Below are positions 1 through 9,688 of a stretch of 64,000 nt of DNA, piece after piece. Numbering within the stretch: position 1 is the first letter of the stretch; every line of letters begins with the position of its first letter. The notes beneath the pieces are model-generated. The model was not told where the DNA came from and made no database searches. It saw only the letters and a list, made by a program, of their open reading frames with translations. This stretch comes from Hyphomonas sediminis (GTDB taxonomy: Bacteria > Pseudomonadota > Alphaproteobacteria > Caulobacterales > Hyphomonadaceae): contig NZ_JAIEZP010000001.1 of the NCBI RefSeq assembly GCF_019679475.1, forward strand, positions 2,542,001 to 2,606,000. The letters run 5' to 3'. The position numbers were made by a program, and so were the translations under genes.

Positions 1-225
1 ATTGGCAAAGAACTCAATTGAGAATGCCATCAGCAGCTGGCCCCACGCCTCTTTCGGCACGATGGTCCAGAATTCGTAATCGCTGTCGCCCCAGAACGCC
101 TCGACCGCCTTGCCCATGTCCTGCGTGTCGATCATGAATTGGTCTTCGCGCAGGGAGGCACGCACAGAGCGAAATTCCTCCCCATCCTGACGAAAGAGCT
201 CGACGGATTTCTCCTCGCCGCTCAT
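1..225 (-). CDS. Partial unrecognised protein (N-terminal 75 residues)
   Basis: The reading frame opens with ATG at 223-225 on the minus strand and runs off the left edge without a stop. The visible part begins MSGEEKSVELFRQDGEEF, is acidic, has no signal peptide or membrane segment, and contains a Trp-rich stretch (FWGDSDYEFWTIV). It starts 4 bases after the stop of the upstream glycosyltransferase, so the two are probably one transcript. I do not recognise the family, and no function is offered. Confidence 0.6.
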   Translation of the reverse strand, partial: MSGEEKSVELFRQDGEEFRSVRASLREDQFMIDTQDMGKAVEAFWGDSDYEFWTIVPKEAWGQLLMAFSIEFFAN

Positions 226-229
226 CGCC

Positions 230-877
230 TCACCCTTTCGCAGCAAACAATGTGCGCAAATACCCGCCGCCGGTGTGGCTGCGTTTCCAGCCATTCTGCT
301 CCAGCACAGCGGCAGAGGCGCGCGCCTCCGCGCTCAAGCCCACCAGGCGATCCCGGCCGAGCGCCTTTGCAATCGCCGCTTCATCCAGCGGAAGATTGTT
401 GCCGGTGACCTCAGAGAGAAGCTTTCGGGAAATCAGCAATCCATGTTCGGGCAGAATCAGGGCCTGCCGCTCAGCATACCGATTGGCCGATTGCTCGAGC
501 TTGCGCGCACGCCGGTCGTCCGAGCGATAATGCAGTTCGAAATAGGCCGCCTTTCCCGGACGGGTATCGATATGGTCGCCTGCGCGCTCAGCCCAGTCGC
601 GGGAGAGCGCAACGGGTGGCGGCACGATCAGCAGCCATTCGCCACGCGCCGCGCCGGCACCGGCGGCGATCTGGCGCCCCCGGTTGCCGCCTGCAATGAT
701 CACGCGCGCGCCGGTTGCCTCGGCGATCTTCACAGTCGTGTCGCCGGAACCGCCATCGACCAGAATCACCTCCCGGATCAGCCCCGCCTCCAGCCCGCTC
801 ATCAAGCTCTCCAGGCAGAGAGGCAGGTCGGCGGCCGCGTTCAGCGACGGGATGATGATGGACAGTGGCGCAGGCAT
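230..877 (-). CDS. Family 2 glycosyltransferase, TIGR04283-like
   Basis: A GT-A fold glycosyltransferase of 215 residues. The N-terminus LSIIIPSLNAAADLP and the following EVILVDGGSGDTT are the nucleotide-sugar binding strand and a DxG-type acidic motif of family GT2. The size and the conserved GNRGRQIAAGA block match the short TIGR04283 subgroup, often annotated as rSAM/arsenosugar-associated; the acceptor here is unknown. The start is placed at ATG 877 because GGGAGG lies 4 bases upstream; a longer in-frame opening to 934 would add residues unlike the family. The partial downstream gene follows after 4 bases. No N-terminal membrane anchor is seen, so it is probably cytosolic. Confidence 0.8.
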   Translation of the reverse strand: MPAPLSIIIPSLNAAADLPLCLESLMSGLEAGLIREVILVDGGSGDTTVKIAEATGARVIIAGGNRGRQIAAGAGAARGEWLLIVPPPVALSRDWAERAGDHIDTRPGKAAYFELHYRSDDRRARKLEQSANRYAERQALILPEHGLLISRKLLSEVTGNNLPLDEAAIAKALGRDRLVGLSAEARASAAVLEQNGWKRSHTGGGYLRTLFAAKG

Positions 878-1119
878 GAAACCTCCCGGACAGGCCGGAG
901 ACAATCGGAACACAGCCCAAGGTGAGGCGTTCATTCCGAGGTTAAGTCAAGGACAAGCCCGCGCCGGTCATCTGTGAAAAGCTCAAATTTGCCCCCTCGC
1001 CGGCGCCGCCGCCTGTTGAGCAATCAAGTGAAGACGGAGGAAAACGCTTCCGGGCGCCGCAAGCTGTGGAATAGTCGCTGCTGCGCCGAAAGCGAGCTGG
1101 AAGAATACCACTCAGCGTC
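878..1119. other. Intergenic spacer, 242 bp
   Basis: The segment lies between the start of the glycosyltransferase and the stop of the uracil-DNA glycosylase, both on the minus strand. It presumably carries the glycosyltransferase promoter, but no convincing -35/-10 pair stands out. Short reading frames here have no family features. Confidence 0.4.
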
Positions 1120-1926
1120 TCAGCTCAGTTCGCTGAGCCGTTTCTCGATCAGCTGAAGGTCTCGCCAGGCGCGGCTTTTGTCCTGCGGGCGGCGCAGGAG
1201 ATAGGCCGGGTGGAGCATCGGGATCAGCGGCACGGAATACCCGCCCGGCGTGCTGTAAGTGTATTCATTGCCGCGCAGCTTCATGATGCCGTCACGGCTT
1301 TGCAGCAGGGAAACGGCAGGAATACCGCCCGCGGCCACGATGAGCTTCGGACGGGAGAGCTCGATCATGCGGTCCACGAACGGCCGGCAGACAGCCAGCT
1401 CATCGGTTTCGGGGTTCCGGTTGCTGGGCGGGCGCCAGTAATTGACGTTGGAAATCAGCGTGTTTTCGGTGCGTGTGCGGCCAATGGCGGCCAGCATCTT
1501 GTCCAGCAGCTGCCCGGCGCGGCCCACGAAGGGCTTGCCCTGACGGTCCTCGTCGGCGCCCGGCCCTTCTCCGATCACCATCAGGCTGGCACCGGGAACG
1601 CCGTCATAAACGACGGTTTTCTCAGCCCCCACCTTGAGCGGACTGCCGGTGAAGCCGGAAATCGCCTCGGCCAGCGCCTCGATGGAATCGGCCTTTGCGG
1701 CGAGCGAATGGGCCTCTCGCGTCCAGTCCGCCACGGTCTTGACGCCCCGGCGACGGATGGGGGCTCCCTCGGCCTGAGCGCCCTGAATTTCACGGGATTC
1801 GGCTTCCGCGACGGCAGGCGCAACCGCCAGCAAAGCGTCCACAAGTGGCTCGTCGACGGCCACACCCATGGCCGCCCACCACTCGGTGAGTGCAGAAATT
1901 GGCGCTCTTGACGCAGGGGTTGGCAT
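1120..1926 (-). CDS. Family 4-type uracil-DNA glycosylase
   Basis: Removes uracil from DNA at the start of base excision repair. The 268-residue protein has the family motifs GEGPGADEDRQGKPFVGRAG (uracil pocket and catalytic region) and MLHPAYLLRRP (minor-groove/leucine-loop region). An N-terminal extension of about 75 residues precedes the core. It is odd that the whole protein has one Cys (AVCRPF): family 4 enzymes normally hold a [4Fe-4S] cluster with four Cys, and the expected CxxC near the core start reads FTGSPL while the usual KCRPP reads NYWRPP. The cluster is therefore probably absent. The ATG at 1926 is chosen over longer in-frame openings because the core plus a moderate extension fits. 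Divergent from ETF-QO, 88 bp away. Confidence 0.85.
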   Translation of the reverse strand: MPTPASRAPISALTEWWAAMGVAVDEPLVDALLAVAPAVAEAESREIQGAQAEGAPIRRRGVKTVADWTREAHSLAAKADSIEALAEAISGFTGSPLKVGAEKTVVYDGVPGASLMVIGEGPGADEDRQGKPFVGRAGQLLDKMLAAIGRTRTENTLISNVNYWRPPSNRNPETDELAVCRPFVDRMIELSRPKLIVAAGGIPAVSLLQSRDGIMKLRGNEYTYSTPGGYSVPLIPMLHPAYLLRRPQDKSRAWRDLQLIEKRLSELS

Positions 1927-2014
1927 TGCGGACAGGCTGGACCTTCGGGAAACAGGCTGTAAGTGCTTACCCGGATACAGATATAAAGCGCAAAGCGCAA
2001 ACAAGGAGCAGCTT

Positions 2015-3694
2015 ATGGCGGAGACCCCTGAGCGCGAGTCGATGGAGTTCGACCTGGTTATCGTTGGCGGCGGCCCGGCGGGCCTGTCGGCAGCCATCCG
2101 GTTCAAACAGCTCGCGAATGAAGCCGGTGAAGACCTGTCTGTGGTCGTCATCGAAAAAGGCGGCGAGATCGGCGCCCACATCCTGTCGGGCGTGGTCATG
2201 GACCCGGTCGGCCTGGACGCGCTGCTCCCCGGCTGGCGTGAGCGGGACGACCGCCCGCTGAAAACCGAAGTGACGGACGACAAGTTCATCTTCCTCGGCC
2301 CGAACGGCGCGGCGGACATCTCCTGGCTGCCGATGCCGGACTTCATGAAGAACCATGGCAATTACACCGGCTCACTGGCCAACGTAACGCGCTGGCTGGG
2401 CACCGAAGCCGAGAATCTCGGCGTTGAGGTGTTCCCAGGCTTTGCCGCCTCCGAACTGGTCTATGACGAGAAAGGCGCCGTCAAAGGCATCGTCGCCGGC
2501 GTCATGGGCATCGGCATGGATGGCGAGCACAAGGCAGACTACCAGCCGGGCATGGAACTGCTGGGCAAGTACGTCCTCTTTGCAGAAGGCGCCCGCGGCT
2601 CGCTGACCAAGCAGCTGATCAAGAAGTTCAAGCTCGACGAAGGCCGCGACCCGCAGAAATACGGCATTGGCCTGAAGGAAGTCTGGTCCGTTCCGGAAGA
2701 AAACTTCAAGGAAGGCTATGTCCAGCACACGATGGGCTGGCCGCTCGACAACAAGACCGGCGGCGGCAGCTTCCTCTACCACTTCCGCGACAATGGCGAG
2801 CCATTCATCACGGTCGGCTTCGTGGTTCACCTGAACTACGCCAACCCCTACCTTTCGCCGTATGACGAGTTCCAGCGCTTCAAGCACCACGATTCGGTGT
2901 CCCACTTCCTGAAGGGCGGCAAGCGCGTGGCCTATGGCGCGCGGGCGATCACCGAAGGCGGCTTCCAGTCCGTTCCGAAGCTGGCCTTCCCCGGCGGCGC
3001 GCTGATCGGTTGCGGTGCAGGCTTCGTCAACGTGCCGCGCATCAAGGGCAGCCACAACGCAATCCTGACCGGCATGATGGGCGCAGAAGCTGCCTTTGAA
3101 GCCATCCGCGAAGGCCGCACGGCAGACGTTCTGACGAACTATGAAGATGCCTATCACGGCTCTTCGGTTTACAAGGAACTGAAGACCGTCCGGAACGTGA
3201 AGCCGCTCTGGTCGAAACTCGGCACAGCGATCGGCATCCCGATGGGCGGCCTCGACATGTGGGTGAACAGCCTGTTCGGCTTTTCCTTCTTCGGCACGCT
3301 GCATCACGGCAAGTCCGACGCCGAGTCGCTGAAACCGGCGAAGAACTTCAAGCCGATCGATTATCCGAAGCCGGACGGTGTGCTCAGCTTCGACAAGCTG
3401 ACCAACGTGTCCTTCACCAACACCTTCCATGAGGAAGACCAGCCGGTGCACCTCAAGGTGGCTGACCTGGCCCTGCAGAAATCGTCCGAGTACGATGTCT
3501 TTGCAGGCCCGTCGCAACGCTACTGTCCGGCAGGCGTTTATGAGTGGGTGACGGAAGACAGCGGCTCCATGCGCTTCCAGATCAATGCGCAGAACTGCAT
3601 TCACTGCAAAACCTGTGACATCAAGGACCCGAACCAGAACATCAACTGGACAGTTCCAGAAGGTGGCGGCGGCCCCGCCTACCCGAACACCTGA
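2015..3694 (+). CDS. etfD: Electron transfer flavoprotein-ubiquinone oxidoreductase
   Basis: Passes electrons from reduced ETF (from fatty-acid and amino-acid dehydrogenases) to ubiquinone at the inner membrane. The 559-residue length matches the family. FAD is bound through DLVIVGGGPAGLSAA (residues about 13-27); the C-terminus has the [4Fe-4S] ligands RYCPAG and NCIHCKTCDI followed by the typical INWTVPEGGGGPAYPNT tail. AAGGAG sits 7 bases before ATG 2015, which fixes the start; the frame is open further upstream. A TATAAA box at 1982-1987 may belong to its promoter. The preceding gene is divergent, and a hairpin at 3711-3739 ends the unit. Confidence 0.95.
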   Translation: MAETPERESMEFDLVIVGGGPAGLSAAIRFKQLANEAGEDLSVVVIEKGGEIGAHILSGVVMDPVGLDALLPGWRERDDRPLKTEVTDDKFIFLGPNGAADISWLPMPDFMKNHGNYTGSLANVTRWLGTEAENLGVEVFPGFAASELVYDEKGAVKGIVAGVMGIGMDGEHKADYQPGMELLGKYVLFAEGARGSLTKQLIKKFKLDEGRDPQKYGIGLKEVWSVPEENFKEGYVQHTMGWPLDNKTGGGSFLYHFRDNGEPFITVGFVVHLNYANPYLSPYDEFQRFKHHDSVSHFLKGGKRVAYGARAITEGGFQSVPKLAFPGGALIGCGAGFVNVPRIKGSHNAILTGMMGAEAAFEAIREGRTADVLTNYEDAYHGSSVYKELKTVRNVKPLWSKLGTAIGIPMGGLDMWVNSLFGFSFFGTLHHGKSDAESLKPAKNFKPIDYPKPDGVLSFDKLTNVSFTNTFHEEDQPVHLKVADLALQKSSEYDVFAGPSQRYCPAGVYEWVTEDSGSMRFQINAQNCIHCKTCDIKDPNQNINWTVPEGGGGPAYPNT

Positions 3695-3710
3695 TCGACG
3701 AAAAAATCCA

Positions 3711-3739
3711 AACGCCGCTCACATTGTGGGCGGCGTTTT
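3711..3739 (+). terminator. Terminator after ETF-QO
   Basis: Eight-base arms AACGCCGC (3711-3718) and GCGGCGTT (3730-3737) enclose an 11-base loop and are followed by a short TT run. It lies 16 bases after the ETF-QO stop. The U tract is weak, so efficiency is uncertain. Confidence 0.55.
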
Positions 3740-3829
3740 CACCTGTCCGTCATTTGCGAAGTGCCCGCCTTGCTCTTGCCGCAAGGGCCTGCTTCACTGA
3801 TCCCCCATTACCGGAGTGAGCGAATCCCC

Positions 3830-5761
3830 ATGCGCCACACCTGCAGCGCCCTTGGCGGCGTATTCGCACTTGCGCTGACCCTGTCTGCAGCGGCCTGCAC
3901 CAGCGTGCCGCAGCTGACCCTGCCCGACAAGAAAGCTGCGTTGGCCGCCGAAGCGGAACCGGCCAAAGCCGCGGCGCCCCTTTCAGACGTCGCGCTGACG
4001 ACCATTGTCGCCGGGCCTGATGGCAATGCAGCCGTCTATGCCTCGCCGGAAGATGCGATCCGGGCGGGCGATACCGCCGGACTGCTGACTTATCTGGCCG
4101 CGATGCCCGAGAGCGAGCGGGCAGACCACAATTTCTGGAACGCCTATCTCGCACTGGACCGGGCCGCCGATGGGGACTTCCCCGGCGCCCGCGCCTATCT
4201 CGGCATTACGCCCGACGCAGCCGATGATGACGAAACCCCCGGCTTTTACCTCTGGCTCGACGCCTGGTTCCTGGCATTGGAAGGCCGCCCCGATGAGGCT
4301 GTCGATCGCCACCGGGATGTTGCCGGCAGCATGCCCGGCATCACGGCAGACCTGTCGCTGGCAGCCTTGCTGGAAGCTTCCGGCCGCACGGATGAAGCGC
4401 TCGCCGTTTATGAAGCGCTGACACCAACGCGGATCGACGCACCCGAACATGAATTCGACCCGCGCAGCATCGTCTTCCAGCATGTAACCACCGTGATCGT
4501 CCGCCATGCCCTGCTGCTGCAGCGCCTTGGGCGGATCGACGAGGCCAAGGCGGTTTACCAGCAGCTGGCGGACGCTGAACCTGAACAGGCCACCAGCTAT
4601 GCCGCCGCCATCGAAAGCCTCGAAACGGGCAAGAACCTTGATAACAAGGCACTTACCTATGTAACCGGATTCTCCCAATCGCTGTCGGACGTGTCCACAG
4701 CGCTGCAGCAACAACGCTACATTTCCGCGGCACTGGCAGGTTTCGACCTCAGCGGCTTCGACACCGAACGGGCCGGGTTTGATCTTGCAACGCTGCTGAT
4801 CGACCCGAAGAACGAAGCCATTCGCAGCGGCGTCGTGGATGCGCTTTACGAGGAAGCCCTGTTCGAAGGCGCCGCGCATGTGGCGCTGACGGCGCCGGAA
4901 ACGAGCCCTTCCCTGCAAATCTCCGCCGCGCAGGCGCTGATCATGGCAAACCGCGAGCCTGAGGCACGCGAAGCCATCGCCGAAGCGCTGGCGCTGTCTG
5001 ACGACGATGACAAGCTGCAGACCCTCTATGGCGCGCTGCAGCTGAGCGCCCTGCTGAACGACCGCGAAAAGGCGATGAAGCTGCTGCCCGAGATGATGCA
5101 GCTGGCCGCCAATGCTGCCGAGCAGGCCGCCGCCAATGGCCTTGCCAGCTCTATCTACAGCCATTTTGGCGATATTCCGCAGGCCGTCAGCTATGCCGAG
5201 GAAGCCCGCCGGCTGGACGATACGCACGAGCGGCGCATGACGCTGGCTGACCTGCTGGGCCGCGAGGGACGCATCAATGACGCGCTTGTCATCCTGCGCA
5301 GCGAACGCCTGGCGCGCCCGAATGATCCCTACACGCTGAATTCGCTCGGATATTTCCTGGTGACGCGCGCAGGCCGGATCGAAGAGGGCTACCGGGTGCT
5401 GGCCCGCGCCATGCTGCTGGCCGACAGCGACCCCTATATCTCGGACTCCTTCGGCTGGGCGCTTTACCAGCTGGGCGACCTCGACCGCGCCCAGCGCCTG
5501 ATCGAGGCCTCGCGGGAAGACCTGATGCCCCACCGCCACTGGGAGATCGAAGATCACCTGGGCGACATCTACTGGCATCAGGGCAAGCAGGATGAGGCGC
5601 GCGAAGCCTGGCAGACCGCGCTCGACAATCACCCTCCACAGCAGGAGGTCGAGTCGATTGCCGGAAAGCTGGCCGACGGCCTGACTGGCGCTGCCCCGGA
5701 AAAGCGGCCCCTGCCAGAGATCCGCATCGATGATGGCGAGATCAACCGCCGCGACATCTGA
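3830..5761 (+). CDS. Tetratricopeptide-repeat lipoprotein
   Basis: A 643-residue envelope protein. The N-terminus RHTCSALGGVFALALTLSAAAC is a lipoprotein-like signal with a weak lipobox (SAAAC), predicting acylation around residue 23. The rest is helical. The C-terminal third carries clear TPR units (for example around DPYTLNSLGYFLVTRAGRI and DPYISDSFGWALYQLGDL), a pattern seen in alphaproteobacterial NlpI/BamD-like or PEP-CTERM-associated TPR proteins. It probably works as a scaffold for a periplasmic or outer-membrane complex, but the partner is unknown. It is followed after 119 bp by pbp1A, so a cell-envelope role is a reasonable inference. Confidence 0.8.
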   Translation: MRHTCSALGGVFALALTLSAAACTSVPQLTLPDKKAALAAEAEPAKAAAPLSDVALTTIVAGPDGNAAVYASPEDAIRAGDTAGLLTYLAAMPESERADHNFWNAYLALDRAADGDFPGARAYLGITPDAADDDETPGFYLWLDAWFLALEGRPDEAVDRHRDVAGSMPGITADLSLAALLEASGRTDEALAVYEALTPTRIDAPEHEFDPRSIVFQHVTTVIVRHALLLQRLGRIDEAKAVYQQLADAEPEQATSYAAAIESLETGKNLDNKALTYVTGFSQSLSDVSTALQQQRYISAALAGFDLSGFDTERAGFDLATLLIDPKNEAIRSGVVDALYEEALFEGAAHVALTAPETSPSLQISAAQALIMANREPEAREAIAEALALSDDDDKLQTLYGALQLSALLNDREKAMKLLPEMMQLAANAAEQAAANGLASSIYSHFGDIPQAVSYAEEARRLDDTHERRMTLADLLGREGRINDALVILRSERLARPNDPYTLNSLGYFLVTRAGRIEEGYRVLARAMLLADSDPYISDSFGWALYQLGDLDRAQRLIEASREDLMPHRHWEIEDHLGDIYWHQGKQDEAREAWQTALDNHPPQQEVESIAGKLADGLTGAAPEKRPLPEIRIDDGEINRRDI

Positions 5762-5880
5762 CAGCGGCCCCTTTTGCCCGCCATCGGCGCGCCTTAGTAT
5801 AGCCGGAAATGCGTGCGAACCCGCTCGCAACTAAAGTAGATTTGGGCTGAGACGCCCACGAATCGCCGCAAGGGTTGCAG

Positions 5881-8487
5881 ATGACTGACGACGCCCCCCC
5901 GACCTTCCAGCCTTCGCGGAAGCCCGATCCCTACAAGGAAACCGGCAAGTATGCCGCGCTCTGGAAATGGGCCCGGCGGCTGGTGATCCTTGGCCTCGTG
6001 CTGGGGGTGATCGGCATCATTGCCGTGTGGGTCTACTTCGCTGCCCTTGGCCGCGACGTGCCGTCGATTTCCAAGCTGAAGCAGTATGAGCCGCCGATCA
6101 CCTCGCGCATCCATGCCGGCGACGGAACGCTGATTGCCGAGTTTGCCGACCAGCACCGGGTGTTCGTGCCTTACGAGTCGATCCCGCCGCATGTCGTGCA
6201 GGCGTTCGTCTCGGCAGAAGACAAGAACTTCTTCACCCATGATGGCCTCGACTATACCGGCATGGCGCGCGGCGGCCTGAACACCGTCAAGAACAAGCTC
6301 AGCGGCTCCGGTGGGATGGAGGGTGGCTCGACCATCACCCAGCAGGTCGCCAAGAACATGCTGCTTACCAACGACCAGAACCTTGAGCGCAAGGCCAAGG
6401 AAGCCATCGTTGCCCAGCGCATGGAGAAAGAGTTCACGAAGGAGCAGATCATTGAGCTGTATCTCAACGAGATCTATCTCGGTGGCCGCTCCTACGGCGT
6501 TGCCTCGGCCGCGCTGAACTATTTCGACAAGTCGCTCTCCGAGCTTGACCTTGCGCAGGCCGCCACGCTTGCCTCGCTGCCGAAATTCCCCGGCCGCGTG
6601 AACCCCTACACCAATCCGGAGCGCGTATTGCAGCGCCGGGACTATGTGCTGCAGCGGATGCTGGAAGATGGCTACATCTCGAAGGAAGAGATGGACGAAG
6701 CCAAGGCACAGCCGCTGACCACCGTGAAGCGCCTGCGCGGGCCGGAATTTGCGGCCACCACTTATTTCGTGCAGGAACTGCGCCGTGAACTGATCAAAAG
6801 CTATGGCGAGGACACACTGGAACAGGGTGGCCTGTCGATCCGATCGACCATCGACACCCGCCTTCAGCTTGCCGCGCAGGATGCCCTGCAAACCGGCCTT
6901 ATCGCCTATGACCGCCGCCATGGCTGGCGCGGTCCGTTGACGACGCTGCCGGTGGACGACAATTCCGCCGAAGCGCTGAAGGAAGTCGAACTGCCCGGCG
7001 GTTATGGCAGCTGGGAAGCCGCGCTGGTGACTTCGGTTTCCGACAAGGGCGCCGAACTCCTGCTGACCGATGGCGCCAAGATCCGCCTGCCCGGCGATGA
7101 AGTGAAATGGGCCGCCACCTACAAGCCCGCCGAAGGCAAGGCCGGCCTGCAAAAGGGCCACGTCATCCTCGCTGAGTTCAAACGGGAGGCCTCCAAGGAT
7201 GGCGCAAAGGCAACGCCTGAAACCACGACAACCGAGGAAGGCACCGATGAGGCCACCGCCGAGGATGCCCCCGCAGAACCCGTGATGGTGCCGGTTGGCA
7301 ATGCCACGCTGCGCCAGGTTCCGGAGGTCGATGGATCGATCATTGCGCTGGACCCGCACACAGGCCGCATCCTGGCGATGCAGGGCGGTTACTCCTTCTT
7401 CAAATCGAGCTTCAACCGCGCCACTCAGGCCAAGCGCCAACCGGGGTCGAGCTTCAAGCCGTTCGTCTATGCGGCCGCGCTGGAAAAAGGCTACACGCCC
7501 GCCAGCCGCCTGCTGGACGCGCCGTTCGTCTCGTTCGACGTGTCGACCCAGAAATACTGGACGCCGAAGAACTACACCGCCGGTCAGTCCTACGGCATGG
7601 TGACCATGCGCGTGGCGCTCGAAAAGTCGCTCAACATGGTGACCGCGCGTATGGCGCAGGACATCGGCATGCCTGCCGTGTCCGACCTCTCGGAACGTCT
7701 GGGCGTCTATGAGAAGCTTCCGCCTTACGCCGCCATGTCGCTCGGCGCGGGTGACGCCACACTGCTGGACCTGACGCGCGGCTATGCGGCGTTCGTCAAT
7801 GGCGGTCGCCTCGTGACGCCCAGCCTGCTTGACCGCGTGCAGGACCGCTATGGCCGCACCCTCTACAAGCACGACACGCGCATCTGCGAAGGCTGCGATG
7901 CCGATGACTGGAATGGCGGCGAACCGCCCGTCCTACCCGACACGCGCCAGCAGGTTCTCGATCCGATCGTCGCTTATCAGGTGACCCACATGCTGGAAGG
8001 CGTCGTGGAGCGCGGCACCGCTCGCCGCGCCCTGCGGGTTGGCAAGCCGCTCGCGGGCAAGACCGGCACGACGGACGACTATCGCGACGCCGTCTTCGTC
8101 GGCTTCTCGCCCGATCTCGTGGTCGGCATCCGAATCGGCTTCGATGACAACCGCTCGCTTGGCGAAGGCGAAGCCGGGGGCTCGGTCGCCGGACCGATCT
8201 TCACAGACTTCATGGAGAAAGCGCTGGAGAAGGAACCGCCGACGCCGTTCCGTATTCCGCCCGGCGTGCGCCTCGTGAAGATCAACGCGCAGACCGGCGC
8301 ACTGGCAACGCCGGGCACGGCAATCGTCATTGACGAAGCCTTCCGCCCCGGAACGGAGCCTGGCCTGACCGCGTTCAACAGCAGCGAAGATTGCCTCTCG
8401 ATTTCCGGCTCGTGCGGCCCGTCGAGCGACACCACCACTCCCGTTGAAGAAGACACGGCGAACGCCGATCTCGGCGACGTGTTCTGA
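5881..8487 (+). CDS. mrcA: Penicillin-binding protein 1A (bifunctional)
   Basis: Class A PBP that polymerises lipid II and crosslinks peptidoglycan. Residues about 33-55 form the single membrane anchor. The GT51 domain shows EDKNFFTHDG and GGSTITQQVAKN (residues about 115-165). A PBP1A-type OB insert follows, including an acidic low-complexity stretch rich in Thr/Glu around residues 440-470. The transpeptidase has SSFK (catalytic Ser about 523), KSLN as the SxN-type motif and KTGT at about 727. The 868-residue length is normal. ATG 5881 is preferred; an in-frame TTG two codons upstream is possible. Expected at the inner membrane facing the periplasm. Confidence 0.95.
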   Translation: MTDDAPPTFQPSRKPDPYKETGKYAALWKWARRLVILGLVLGVIGIIAVWVYFAALGRDVPSISKLKQYEPPITSRIHAGDGTLIAEFADQHRVFVPYESIPPHVVQAFVSAEDKNFFTHDGLDYTGMARGGLNTVKNKLSGSGGMEGGSTITQQVAKNMLLTNDQNLERKAKEAIVAQRMEKEFTKEQIIELYLNEIYLGGRSYGVASAALNYFDKSLSELDLAQAATLASLPKFPGRVNPYTNPERVLQRRDYVLQRMLEDGYISKEEMDEAKAQPLTTVKRLRGPEFAATTYFVQELRRELIKSYGEDTLEQGGLSIRSTIDTRLQLAAQDALQTGLIAYDRRHGWRGPLTTLPVDDNSAEALKEVELPGGYGSWEAALVTSVSDKGAELLLTDGAKIRLPGDEVKWAATYKPAEGKAGLQKGHVILAEFKREASKDGAKATPETTTTEEGTDEATAEDAPAEPVMVPVGNATLRQVPEVDGSIIALDPHTGRILAMQGGYSFFKSSFNRATQAKRQPGSSFKPFVYAAALEKGYTPASRLLDAPFVSFDVSTQKYWTPKNYTAGQSYGMVTMRVALEKSLNMVTARMAQDIGMPAVSDLSERLGVYEKLPPYAAMSLGAGDATLLDLTRGYAAFVNGGRLVTPSLLDRVQDRYGRTLYKHDTRICEGCDADDWNGGEPPVLPDTRQQVLDPIVAYQVTHMLEGVVERGTARRALRVGKPLAGKTGTTDDYRDAVFVGFSPDLVVGIRIGFDDNRSLGEGEAGGSVAGPIFTDFMEKALEKEPPTPFRIPPGVRLVKINAQTGALATPGTAIVIDEAFRPGTEPGLTAFNSSEDCLSISGSCGPSSDTTTPVEEDTANADLGDVF

Positions 8488-8503
8488 CGCCACGCTCACA
8501 GCT

Positions 8504-8531
8504 TTGACCCGATTGGCCGGCCCGGTTATAG
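8504..8531 (+). promoter_or_regulatory. prfB: Possible sigma-70-type promoter of prfB
   Basis: TTGACC (8504-8509) and TTATAG (8526-8531) are separated by 16 bases and lie 49 bases before the prfB start codon. The match is good for a housekeeping promoter, but there is no transcript evidence. Confidence 0.4.
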
Positions 8532-8580
8532 GGTCGGCTGTCATTCAATTGTTTCAATCTACGGTTACAGGGAATTCGTC

Positions 8581-9688
8581 ATGTCCGCAGAAATACGTTC
8601 GCTGATCGAAAAGATCGAAAGCTCCGCCACCTTGCTACGGAGGCGTCTTTGACTGGGATACAGCCACAAAACGCCTTGATGAGCTGACGGCCCTTTCCGA
8701 GCGTCCCGACTTCTGGGACGACCCGCAGGAAGCCCAGGCCATGATGCGCGAGCGCCAGAAGCTCGCCGACGGTATCGCCCTCGTCCAGTCTCTGGAAAAG
8801 GAGGTCGCCGATGCGCCGGAACTCATGGAGCTGGCTGAAGACGACCCGTCAATGCTGGCCGATCTCGAATCCTCGCTGCGCCGCTCGGCGGCCCGCGCCG
8901 CGGAAGCACAACTCGCGGCCCTTCTCTCTGGCGAGGCCGACGGCAATGACTGCTACCTGCAGATCAATGCCGGCGAAGGCGGCACGGAGAGCCAGGACTG
9001 GGCCTCCATCCTGCGTCGCATGTATGTCCGCTGGGCCGACAAGCGTGGCTACTCCGTCGAGCTGCTCGACGAGCGTGAAGGCGAAGAAGCCGGCATCAAG
9101 TCTGCAACGATTCAGATCAAGGGCGAAAACGCCTATGGCTGGCTGAAGTCCGAACAGGGCGTGCATCGCCTGGTGCGGATTTCACCCTTCGACTCCTCTG
9201 CACGGCGCCACACGTCGTTTTCCTCGGTCACGGTCTCTCCGGTGATCGACGACAAGATCGATGTTGAGATCAACCCGTCAGATGTGCGCACCGACACCTA
9301 TCGCGCCTCCGGCGCGGGTGGCCAGCACGTCAACCGGACCGACTCGGCTGTTCGCCTGACACACATCCCGACAAACACAGTGGTGCAGTGTCAGAATGGT
9401 CGCTCCCAACACCAAAACCGCGACGAAGCCTGGCGGATGTTGCGCTCCAGGCTCTACGAACTGGAACTGCAAAAGCGCAAGGCGGTCGCAGATGCTCAGT
9501 ATGCAGACAAGAGCGCGATCGGCTTCGGACATCAGATCCGATCTTATGTTCTCCAGCCATACCAGATGGTGAAAGACCTGCGCACGGAAGTGGAGACGTC
9601 TGATACGTCCGGCGTGCTCGATGGGGATATAGACCGTTTCCTGTCCGCCGCGCTCGCCGCAACGGTCAACAAGGAAGATGATGCGTGA
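8581..9688 (+). CDS. prfB: Peptide chain release factor 2 (programmed +1 frameshift)
   Basis: RF2 reads UAA and UGA and triggers peptide release. Translation begins at ATG 8581 and meets an in-frame TGA at 8650-8652 after 23 codons; the context CTT TGA C, with the internal Shine-Dalgarno-like GGAGG (8639-8643) three bases before CTT, is the classical autoregulatory +1 frameshift site. After the shift the frame from 8651 continues as [20 protein letters not shown], typical RF2 sequence, to a stop at 9686. The 368-residue product has the SPF anticodon-reading tripeptide (about 201-203) and GGQ (about 245-247). The stop overlaps the GTG of the next gene (GTGA). Confidence 0.96.

Noticed and set aside
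5794..7872. 692-codon minus-strand frame
   Set aside because: Antisense shadow of PBP1A; high-GC third-position bias keeps it open.
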